The notes below the pieces were generated by a model. That model did not search any database, was not told the DNA's origin, and saw only the letters and a list, made by a program, of their open reading frames with translations. 64,000 nucleotides of DNA, taken from contig CP003940.1 in the NCBI GenBank assembly GCA_000317655.1, forward strand, positions 1,869,547 to 1,933,546. The letters are read 5' to 3'. The first letter of the stretch is position 1, and the number at the start of each line of letters is the position of its first letter. The position numbers and the translations under genes were made by a program. Below, piece after piece: positions 53,626 through 61,135 of this stretch. The DNA is from Cyanobacterium stanieri PCC 7202 (GTDB lineage: Bacteria > Cyanobacteriota > Cyanobacteriia > Cyanobacteriales > Cyanobacteriaceae).

Positions 53626-54411
53626 TTATAACTCTTTTTTTTCTAAATTTAATTCATAGGAATAAAGAGCCACAGGTTGATTAAAGGCAAGAAAATAATC
53701 AGGATCTTGGGGAGATAAATAAACAGCGGTATATTGTTGGGCTTGGATGTGATTTGAATCTATCAATGTATATTTAGTAGTGGTTTCCACAAAGTTGATA
53801 TACACATTACCCGGACGACGAAAAAATTGTCTGGTAATTTCGCTGGTGATAAATTCTTGCTCATTGATACTTTCTGTTTCTCTACCAATTACTGTTGAAA
53901 TTAATTTATTATCTTGACTAAATTTGGTTATTTGTTCAGTAGAATTATTAGAGTTAACCATAACATTTTGCACATTTTCTTCTCCTAAATAGGCTCGGGC
54001 GATCGCCCTTCCATTAAAGGCACGATCTGCAATAGTTACTATTTTATCGTTAATTTTATTAGGGAAAAAATTATCTTGATTTTGGTTAATGGTAGCAGAA
54101 ATAAATTTAACAGGAAATACAATTTTTTGATCAATATATGTAGCATTTTGAGAAAAACCGGGGGTTTGAAATTTAGGGGCAAGAGGAGCGATTTGCTCTT
54201 TTAAAATATTAGTTACTTCCCATGTTCCTTGAAACCACCGGGGATAAATTAATTCTTGCTCAGGAGAAGGCAAAGATATTTGACTGTCCCATTGAGGAAA
54301 GTTATTAATGCGTTTTTCTAGGTTATCTGCCCAGGTAGGATTAATATTGATCAAATTAAAAGCTATAATAGTTATGGTTATAGTTAAAAAATATTGGATG
54401 GTTTTAAACAT
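53626..54411 (-). CDS. DUF6816-type lumenal/periplasmic protein
   Basis: The 261-residue protein has a Sec signal with cleavage near PTWA-DN (about residue 28). A conserved beta-rich domain follows (YPRWFQGTWEVTNIL, VKFISATIN, TEQITKFSQDNKLISTVIGRETES, RRPGNVYINFVETTTKY). The pattern resembles a conserved cyanobacterial/plant thylakoid-lumen family of unknown function. It is upstream of tadA on the same strand. Confidence 0.75.
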   Translation of the reverse strand: MFKTIQYFLTITITIIAFNLININPTWADNLEKRINNFPQWDSQISLPSPEQELIYPRWFQGTWEVTNILKEQIAPLAPKFQTPGFSQNATYIDQKIVFPVKFISATINQNQDNFFPNKINDKIVTIADRAFNGRAIARAYLGEENVQNVMVNSNNSTEQITKFSQDNKLISTVIGRETESINEQEFITSEITRQFFRRPGNVYINFVETTTKYTLIDSNHIQAQQYTAVYLSPQDPDYFLAFNQPVALYSYELNLEKKEL

Positions 54412-54485
54412 TATTTAAAGATTTTTTTATTAATTTTTTTAATAAACAAAGTATTTTTTCAAACCCTAACATTTTAAACGAAATT

Positions 54486-54552
54486 AAACCTGTACGGACG
54501 TAAAATGCTACGTCCCCCACCATACCGACAACCATTATCCCAAACTGAGGTT
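54486..54552. repeat. Partial copy B of the TTAACCTCAGTTCGGGATAA element
   Basis: On the minus strand the segment reads TTAACCTCAGTTTGGGATAA, then GTTGTCGGTATGG, GGGGACGTAGC and TACGTCCGTACAGGTTTAA. It matches the left half of copy C (56673-56760) but lacks a second end. It sits directly upstream of the OmpR-type regulator. Confidence 0.65.
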
Positions 54553-54583
54553 AAAATTAGTATTGTTTTAGTCATAGCTGATT

Positions 54584-55255
54584 ATGAGCAAAATTTTAAT
54601 TGTCGAAGATGAACAAAAATTAACCAAATTTTTGAAACAGGAATTACAGTATGAGGGATACGAGGTAATTGTGGCAGAGGATGGGGTTACGGGTTTAACC
54701 ATGGCAAGGGAATCTCACCCAGATTTAATTTTAATTGATTGGATGTTACCAGCCCTTTCTGGGTTAGAAGTATGTCGTCGATTGCGTTTAGCAGGGGATA
54801 GGGTACCAATTATTTTACTAACTGCCAAAGATGAAATTAGTGATCGAGTAGCGGGATTAGATGCAGGGGCGGATGACTATATTGTTAAGCCTTTTAGTAT
54901 AGAAGATTTGTCAGCAAGGTTAAAGGCAAATCTGCGTCGTGGTAGTGAAGAAGATCCAGATCAATTAAACTTCCTTGATCTTAGTTTAAATCGTCGCACT
55001 CGGGAAATAAAAAGGGGCGATCGCACCATAGAATTAACCGCCACAGAATATGATTTATTAGAATACCTCATTTCCCATCCCCGTCAAGTACTTACCCGTG
55101 ATCAAATTTTGGAGAGGGTATGGGGTTATGACTTTGGGGGAGACTCCAACATCATCGAGGTATACGTGCGCTATTTACGGCTAAAACTAGAAGCCAACAA
55201 AGAAAAAAGATTGATTCAAACCGTCAGGGGAGTAGGCTACGTCTTAAAAGAATAA
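54584..55255 (+). CDS. OmpR/PhoB-family response regulator
   Basis: The 223 residues comprise a receiver domain (Glu8-Asp9, phosphoacceptor Asp52, Thr in LLTAKDE, Lys in IVKPFS) and a C-terminal winged helix (about 127-222, ELTATEYDLLEYLISHPRQVLTRDQILERVWGYDF, RLIQTVRGVGYVLKE). It is a DNA-binding regulator whose sensor kinase is not adjacent. Its closest named relative cannot be decided by eye. Confidence 0.93.
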   Translation: MSKILIVEDEQKLTKFLKQELQYEGYEVIVAEDGVTGLTMARESHPDLILIDWMLPALSGLEVCRRLRLAGDRVPIILLTAKDEISDRVAGLDAGADDYIVKPFSIEDLSARLKANLRRGSEEDPDQLNFLDLSLNRRTREIKRGDRTIELTATEYDLLEYLISHPRQVLTRDQILERVWGYDFGGDSNIIEVYVRYLRLKLEANKEKRLIQTVRGVGYVLKE

Positions 55256-55346
55256 CACCATTGACAATAAACCATTGACAATCGACAATAAAAGGCAATG
55301 GGATAAAAAACCTCATCCTCATTGACCATTTTCCAACCCTGTAAAT

Positions 55347-56663
55347 ATGAATAACCAACCTAAAATAATTGTATTAGACGATGACCCCACAGGTTCTCAA
55401 ACCGTCCATAGTTGCTTATTATTGATGCAGTGGGATGTAGATACCCTCAGAGATGGCTTGAAAGATGAATGTCCCATTTTTTTCATTTTAACCAACACCC
55501 GTGCCTTAAATCCCCAAGAAGCAGAAAGCACTACCAGAGAAGTATGTCGTAATCTAAAAAGTGCGATCGCCCTTGAAAACATTACAGAATACGTCATTGT
55601 CAGTCGTTCAGATTCTACCCTCCGAGGACATTACCCCATCGAAACCGATACCATTGCCCAAGAATTAGGGGAATTTGATGCCCATTTTCTCATCCCCGCC
55701 TTTTTTGAAGGAGGCAGAATTACCCGTAATAGCACCCATTACCTAATCATAGACGGAGTAGAAACCCCCGTCCACCAAACAGAATTCGCCCAAGACTCCG
55801 TATTTGGTTACAGCCATAGTTATCTCCCCGACTATGTGAGCGAAAAAACTAACGGTAAAATAAAACCAGAACAAGTACAATGTTTTCAGTTAGAAGACAT
55901 CAGAAAAGGCAGTCAAGACAGACTCAGAAAACTAGAAAATAACCAATGTTGTGCCGTAGATGCAGAAAATCAAAGCGACTTAGATAAATTTGCCCAAGAC
56001 TTACTCACCGTAGCTGCCGAAGGCAAAAAATTCCTGTTTCGCAGTGCCGCCAGTATTCTCACATCCCTAGCAGGGCTTGGCAAACAACCCATCCAAGCCG
56101 AAAAAATGAGCCAATATAAACCCACTAATAACACAGGAGTTATCTTAGTAGGTTCCCACGTCAAAAAAACCACCCAACAATTAAACCAACTATTACAACA
56201 ACCCCAAATTGTAAGCATCGAGATTGACGTAGTCTTACTCAGAGACAATCCCAACTCCCGTAATACTATTATCACTCAGGCTTTGGAAAAAGTAGAAAAT
56301 ATCCTTTCCCAGCATAAAACCCCTGTGGTGTATACCAGCCGCAAAGAATTGACTTTTGCCGATATTGCCACAAGGCTAGAATTTGGAAAGCAAGTCTCTA
56401 GTTTGTTAATGGACATAGTCAGAGGATTACCCAAAAATATTGGCTTTTTAATTAGTAAAGGAGGAATCACCTCCAACGATGTCCTAAGCGATGGTTTAAG
56501 CCTAAAAGAAGCAAGACTGTTAGGGCAAATTTTGCCCGGATGTTCAGTGATTACAACTCCTGCCAACCATCACCTATTCCCTAGTCTTCCCGTGGTTTTA
56601 TTTCCCGGTAACGTAGGAGATGACAATGGTTTAGTTACCGCCTATGAGCGTCTAAACAATTAG
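55347..56663 (+). CDS. DUF1537 four-carbon acid sugar kinase family protein
   Basis: The 438-residue protein begins IIVLDDDPTGSQTVHS, the signature of the OtnK/DtnK family. It has VSRSDSTLRGHYPIE with the substrate-binding Arg/Ser/Asp, and the C-terminal nucleotide-binding part (GFLISKGGITSNDVL, PVVLFPGNVGDDNGL). Characterised members phosphorylate D-threonate, erythronate or related four-carbon acids. No partner dehydrogenase or aldolase is adjacent, so the substrate is open. Confidence 0.9.
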   Translation: MNNQPKIIVLDDDPTGSQTVHSCLLLMQWDVDTLRDGLKDECPIFFILTNTRALNPQEAESTTREVCRNLKSAIALENITEYVIVSRSDSTLRGHYPIETDTIAQELGEFDAHFLIPAFFEGGRITRNSTHYLIIDGVETPVHQTEFAQDSVFGYSHSYLPDYVSEKTNGKIKPEQVQCFQLEDIRKGSQDRLRKLENNQCCAVDAENQSDLDKFAQDLLTVAAEGKKFLFRSAASILTSLAGLGKQPIQAEKMSQYKPTNNTGVILVGSHVKKTTQQLNQLLQQPQIVSIEIDVVLLRDNPNSRNTIITQALEKVENILSQHKTPVVYTSRKELTFADIATRLEFGKQVSSLLMDIVRGLPKNIGFLISKGGITSNDVLSDGLSLKEARLLGQILPGCSVITTPANHHLFPSLPVVLFPGNVGDDNGLVTAYERLNN

Positions 56664-56672
56664 GTTTACTAT

Positions 56673-56915
56673 TTAACCTCAGTTCGGGATAACAGTTGTC
56701 AGTATGGTAGGGGACGTAGCATGCTACGTCCGTACAGGTTGCAGGTTGCAGGTTACAGGTTTAAAATACGACCAGCCTTTGTTAGTTCCTTGATGGAACT
56801 AAGTATCAGAAAATTAATTAACATTACAGTTTTTGTAAATTTCTTAACCTGATACCTGACACCCGATACCTGGCACCTTTACAAGACTATAAATTTTATC
56901 CCGAACTCAGATTAT
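56673..56915. mobile_element. MITE-like non-coding element with TTAACCTCAGTTCGGGATAA ends, copy C
   Basis: The 243-base element has the left end TTAACCTCAGTTCGGGATAA (56673-56692) and inverted right end TTATCCCGAACTCAGATTAT (56896-56915). It again fills the gap between two convergent genes, and its right end touches the stop of the next gene. The left half holds the palindrome ACGTAGCATGCTACGT and tandem GGTTGCA words. The right half has near-repeats of ATACCTGACACCCG. No coding capacity is present. Confidence 0.7.
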
Positions 56916-57437
56916 TTAATTTTCCAAACGAGTCTCAGTGGTTGTTAACAACTCCACTGGATTAGTTTGTAAACTATACATCATCCAGGTAAAACCACCA
57001 ATCAACACAGCAAAAGAAGCCGCTAAGGCCCCAGTTAAAACTCTAACTCTTCCCTGTAGAGACTTAATTCTTTTTTCAGTGGGTAATGCCAAATTTTCGA
57101 TTACCTCCACCTCTTTCGCCTTAGACTGGGGAAACTCCACCAAACTATAAAGCCAATCGGTGATTAATTGAGGACACTTGGGCTGTAAATACAACTTACA
57201 ACCCAAATGTTTAGCAATGGGACGAGGCAAACGACTAATATATTTTAAAGTAGGATTGATACCCCATAAGGGACAATATTTATTGATTAAATTCAAAGTG
57301 GCAATGTCATAAAGACAGCCGATAATGGCTTTTGCTGTTGCCTCTTCTCTTTTAAATAACTGTTCTAATAAAACCAAGATTTCTCTCAGGTTTTCTTCCT
57401 CTTTTTGATATTCTTGTAAGGTTTTTTGTTTTCCCAT
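56916..57437 (-). CDS. Hypothetical protein with one C-terminal membrane helix
   Basis: The 173 residues are not recognised. The N-terminal 120 are soluble and helical with scattered Cys (EREEATAKAIIGCLYDI region, LINKYCPLWGINP, KHLGCKLYLQPKCP). One membrane segment follows (VLTGALAASFAVLIGGFTWMMYSL, about 133-156) with a short tail. Cyanobacterial origin is likely from context. No function is proposed. Confidence 0.65.
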   Translation of the reverse strand: MGKQKTLQEYQKEEENLREILVLLEQLFKREEATAKAIIGCLYDIATLNLINKYCPLWGINPTLKYISRLPRPIAKHLGCKLYLQPKCPQLITDWLYSLVEFPQSKAKEVEVIENLALPTEKRIKSLQGRVRVLTGALAASFAVLIGGFTWMMYSLQTNPVELLTTTETRLEN

Positions 57438-57571
57438 AGGGTGATAAATGTTGATTTATTTTATAATTTCTTATTTATCTGATCTTAACATTATCAACTG
57501 AAAAAACAACCATTAGTATTATCGAAGGAATAATAGCCGACTTTATATAGGTGACAATTTATTCAATATTT

Positions 57572-59596
57572 TTAGTTATCAACAGTTCTTAATTTTGCTC
57601 TTAAATTTTTAATTTTATCTCTCATTTCTGCTGCTTTTTCAAATTCCAAATCTTTCGCATATGTTTTCATTTGTTCTTCAAACTGTTTAATTAAATCAGG
57701 AATCTTATCTAATGTTACCTCTTCTATGTGATCATAAACTTTTTCTAATTGTTCACTATTTAATCGACGGGTTATATCCAAAAATTCTAAAATAGAGCTA
57801 CTAGATTTTTTACTAATAGATCTAGGAATAATATTATGTTTTTTATTATAAGCTAACTGTAATTTTCTCCTTCGATTGGTTTCATTAAGAGCTTTTTCCA
57901 TACTATCAGTCAAATTATCAGCATATAAAATCGCTTCCCCATTGACATGACGGGCCGCCCTGCCGATAGTTTGAATTAAAGACTTCTCAGAGCGCAAAAA
58001 ACCTTCTTTATCCGCATCCATAATTACCACCAAAGAAACTTCGGGCAAGTCTAAGCCTTCTCTTAATAAATTTACTCCGATTAAAATATCAAATTCCCCT
58101 GCCCTTAAACTTTGGATTATTTCGATGCGTTCGATAGACTGTATTTCTGAGTGTAAATATTGAACTTTTATGCCCCTTTCTTGGAGATAATTGGTTAAAT
58201 CTTCTGCCATTCTTTTGGTCAGAGTTGTAATTAAAACCCGTTCGTTTTTGACTACTCTTTTTTTCACTTCTCCAAGTAAATCATCGATCTGATTTTCCGT
58301 TGGTCTAACACAAATTTCTGGGTCTAAAATACCTGTGGGGCGAATAATTTGCTCAGAAATATTACCCTCTGATTGGTCAATTTCCCACTGGCTAGGGGTG
58401 GCGGATACAAAAATACATTGATGGACTTTTTGCCAAAATTCTTCGGCTTTGAGGGGGCGATTATCGGCAGCGCTTGGCAGTCGAAAACCATGATCGATCA
58501 AAACTCTTTTTCTAGCTTGATCTCCGTTATACATCCCCCTAATTTGTGGTACGGTAACATGGGATTCATCTACTATTAATAACCAGTCTTTGGGAAAATA
58601 ATCCACTAAACATTCAGGGGATTCCCCCGCTTGTCTTCCTGCGAGATGGCGAGAATAGTTTTCCACACCGTTACAGTAACCTACTTCTTGTAACATTTCT
58701 AGGTCATAACGGGTTTTTTGTTTTAATCTTTGGGCTTCTACTAATTTTCCTTGTTTTTCTAGTTCTATGAGCCTAATTTCTAATTCTGCTTTGATAGAGG
58801 CGATCGCACTTTCTAACTGTTCTTGGGGAGTGACAAAGTGCCTTGCAGGGTAGATATTAATGCGTTCTAATTCTTTGATAAATGAACCATCTACGGGGTC
58901 TAAAAGGGAAATTGAGTCGATTTCGTCTCCAAAAAAATCAAGGCGAATTACTCGATCCTCGTAGGCAGGGACGATTTCCAACACATCCCCCTTAAGGCGA
59001 AAACTACCCCGTGCTAGTTCAATGTCGTTACGGGTATATTGAATGGTGACTAAATCTCTTAATAGTTGCCGAGTGTCATATTCTGCCCCTACCGCTAGTT
59101 TTACCGAGGCTTTGAGATATTCTGAGGGGATACCCAAACCATAGATACAACTAATAGAAGCCACCACAATCACATCTTGACGCTCAAATAACGAACGGGT
59201 GGCCGAATGACGCAACATATCGATTTCATCGTTGATGGATGAGGTTTTTTCGATATAGGTATCGGTAACAGGGATATAGGCTTCTGGTTGGTAGTAGTCG
59301 TAATAACTGACGAAATATTCGACGGCGTTATGGGGAAAAAACTGTCTCAATTCCTCACACAGTTGGGCGGCAAGGGTTTTGTTATGGGCTAATACCAAGG
59401 TCGGTTTTTGGTGATGGGCGATGGCATTTGCCACTGTATAGGTTTTTCCTGTACCCGTTGCCCCAAGAAGGGTATGGAATTGATCGCCCCTTTCTAAGGC
59501 TGTTACAATGGACTTGATAGCCGTGGGTTGATCTCCTGTGGGTTTAAAGGGCGCTTGTAGTTGAAACATGGGCAATTGATTATGAGTATTATTCAT
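57572..59596 (-). CDS. uvrB: Excinuclease ABC subunit B
   Basis: The roughly 674-residue helicase-like protein has Walker A GATGTGKT and the beta-hairpin region [20 protein letters not shown]. It also has the DESHVTVPQ box, the motif VI region ([11 protein letters not shown]) and the C-terminal UVR motif ([20 protein letters not shown]). It loads and verifies damage in nucleotide excision repair. I prefer the ATG at 59596; a TTG two codons earlier is possible. It starts two bases after the stop of a Uma2 gene, so the two are probably cotranscribed. Confidence 0.97.
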   Translation of the reverse strand: MNNTHNQLPMFQLQAPFKPTGDQPTAIKSIVTALERGDQFHTLLGATGTGKTYTVANAIAHHQKPTLVLAHNKTLAAQLCEELRQFFPHNAVEYFVSYYDYYQPEAYIPVTDTYIEKTSSINDEIDMLRHSATRSLFERQDVIVVASISCIYGLGIPSEYLKASVKLAVGAEYDTRQLLRDLVTIQYTRNDIELARGSFRLKGDVLEIVPAYEDRVIRLDFFGDEIDSISLLDPVDGSFIKELERINIYPARHFVTPQEQLESAIASIKAELEIRLIELEKQGKLVEAQRLKQKTRYDLEMLQEVGYCNGVENYSRHLAGRQAGESPECLVDYFPKDWLLIVDESHVTVPQIRGMYNGDQARKRVLIDHGFRLPSAADNRPLKAEEFWQKVHQCIFVSATPSQWEIDQSEGNISEQIIRPTGILDPEICVRPTENQIDDLLGEVKKRVVKNERVLITTLTKRMAEDLTNYLQERGIKVQYLHSEIQSIERIEIIQSLRAGEFDILIGVNLLREGLDLPEVSLVVIMDADKEGFLRSEKSLIQTIGRAARHVNGEAILYADNLTDSMEKALNETNRRRKLQLAYNKKHNIIPRSISKKSSSSILEFLDITRRLNSEQLEKVYDHIEEVTLDKIPDLIKQFEEQMKTYAKDLEFEKAAEMRDKIKNLRAKLRTVDN

Positions 59597-59598
59597 TA

Positions 59599-60231
59599 TC
59601 AATTATTCCTCGTTGCGATCGCCCATTCCCGAATTTTACGACGAATAGTCCTTCTGCCCTCACTACGATATTGATCAATTACCTCTGGAATTTCCTGTAC
59701 CCGTAACTTAGGAAAAACCAAACTAAATTCCGATTCCTGATAGGTTTCGTCTTCTTGAAGCAAATAAATTTTCAATTGCCCCTCATCATAACACCACAAC
59801 TCAGGAACACCGATACGGGCATATATGGGAAAACGATTAAGGGATTTGCTAGTAATATCAATTTCTAAAGCTAAGTCAGGGGGAGGATCTTGATTTAAAT
59901 CATAATGTAATTGTCCTCTGATTTTTGGCTCATTTTGAAAATAAAAACAATTATCAGGCTCAAGCCCTGCCATCTTAGCCTCTTTTCGCCATGTTGTTGA
60001 ACCAAGGCTTTCGTAATCCATTTCCAACACCTCTGCGATGTCTTTAATACAATCACCGATATTTTCTTTGTAATATTCGTGTTCAGGTAAAGGAGTCATA
60101 ATTTCTAAAATGCCGTTATCATAAGCAACACGAGAACTGCGGGTTTGCCCTATATCCACAAGGATATTCTCGAACTGTTGCCAAGAAATATTATTTAATA
60201 AAACTCTATCCGCACGGGCTTTTGTAAGCAT
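59599..60231 (-). CDS. Uma2-family (DUF820) putative endonuclease
   Basis: The 210-residue protein shows the Uma2 layout: [19 protein letters not shown] and the PD-(D/E)xK-like core [21 protein letters not shown]. It closes with [18 protein letters not shown]. This family is expanded in cyanobacteria, and its biological role is poorly known. The stop is two bases from the preferred uvrB start, suggesting translational coupling. A second Uma2 gene lies directly upstream. Confidence 0.9.
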   Translation of the reverse strand: MLTKARADRVLLNNISWQQFENILVDIGQTRSSRVAYDNGILEIMTPLPEHEYYKENIGDCIKDIAEVLEMDYESLGSTTWRKEAKMAGLEPDNCFYFQNEPKIRGQLHYDLNQDPPPDLALEIDITSKSLNRFPIYARIGVPELWCYDEGQLKIYLLQEDETYQESEFSLVFPKLRVQEIPEVIDQYRSEGRRTIRRKIREWAIATRNN

Positions 60232-60303
60232 ATTTCTTAACCATTAATTTATTACTATTTTATTCAAATACAAAGACTATTAACCCATTCCCGTTAAACA
60301 TTA

Positions 60304-60966
60304 CTATTTTTCACGGTTAGGTAATTGATCAATAAATTCTCGATGTTTATCACTATTTAAATTATGTTCCAATATTTTTAACACTTGGGCTAAATTGCGA
60401 TCGAGCATATGGGGAATAGATAACACCAAACAGGGAAAAACCCGACTCTCAATAATTCCCTCGGAAGAGGGTTGATATTTAAGATAGTTTCCCTCATGGA
60501 GATAAAACCAGTCTATTTTTTTGTCATACACTTGCCAGACAATATATTCTTTTACCCCATGACGGCGATAGACTTGCATTTTGTCATACATATCATAGGA
60601 AGCACTCGAACCGGCAATCTCCACAATCAACTCTGGCGCCCCCTCAATATAATCATCTTGGCTAACCCTCGATTGCCCTCCCTCAATGCGCAATAGGGCA
60701 TCTGGTTGGGGTTGATTATCAAAATCTAATCTGATAGTGGTATTATCTGCCAATGCCACCCCTGGGGTGTTTGCCATATAGAAAGCTAACCAACCCATAA
60801 TATAGCTATGGGGTAAACCATGATTTTCATATCTTAGGGCTGCTGCCATATAAACAACTCCATTAATTAATTCGGTTTTTATTTGGGGGGCTAGGTTTTT
60901 TGTCCGTTTTTCATATTCAATACTGGAAAGGCGATCGCCATTTTCGAGGGGAGGAAAAGTATTCAT
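60304..60966 (-). CDS. Uma2-family (DUF820) putative endonuclease
   Basis: From ATG 60966 the protein has 220 residues. It contains GVVYMAAALRYENHGLPHS, DNQPQPDALLRIEG, and the core APELIVEIAGSSASYDMYDKMQVYRRHGVKEYIVW, which is the Uma2 nuclease-like signature. The open frame reaches 61056, but the additional basic N-terminus (residues MNILFTNRKKGKK) is unlike the family. It is only distantly related to the neighbouring Uma2 gene, so the pair is not a recent duplicate. Confidence 0.88.
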   Translation of the reverse strand: MNTFPPLENGDRLSSIEYEKRTKNLAPQIKTELINGVVYMAAALRYENHGLPHSYIMGWLAFYMANTPGVALADNTTIRLDFDNQPQPDALLRIEGGQSRVSQDDYIEGAPELIVEIAGSSASYDMYDKMQVYRRHGVKEYIVWQVYDKKIDWFYLHEGNYLKYQPSSEGIIESRVFPCLVLSIPHMLDRNLAQVLKILEHNLNSDKHREFIDQLPNREK

Positions 60967-61135
60967 AGCTTCATCACATCTGTCAGAATTAATTTTAAAT
61001 TTATTATACAAATTAGTTTTTTTCCCTTTTTTACGGTTAGTGAACAAAATGTTCAAATTAACAGGATCATTGTTAAACTAAGTAACAGGGCTAAAAGTAC
61101 ATCTCCACGTCCGTTGTGCAATATTAGTAATAATC

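Noticed and set aside
55256-55346. Tandem ATTGACAAT words as a CRISPR-like or regulatory array
   Set aside because: The words are irregular, short and widespread in intergenic DNA of this window (also near 7470, 16050, 18710, 41680); this is low-complexity drift.
61057-61135. Possible tRNA or other RNA gene in short gaps
   Set aside because: I scanned the gaps for tRNA-like arms and TTC-loop patterns by eye and found none convincing anywhere in the window.
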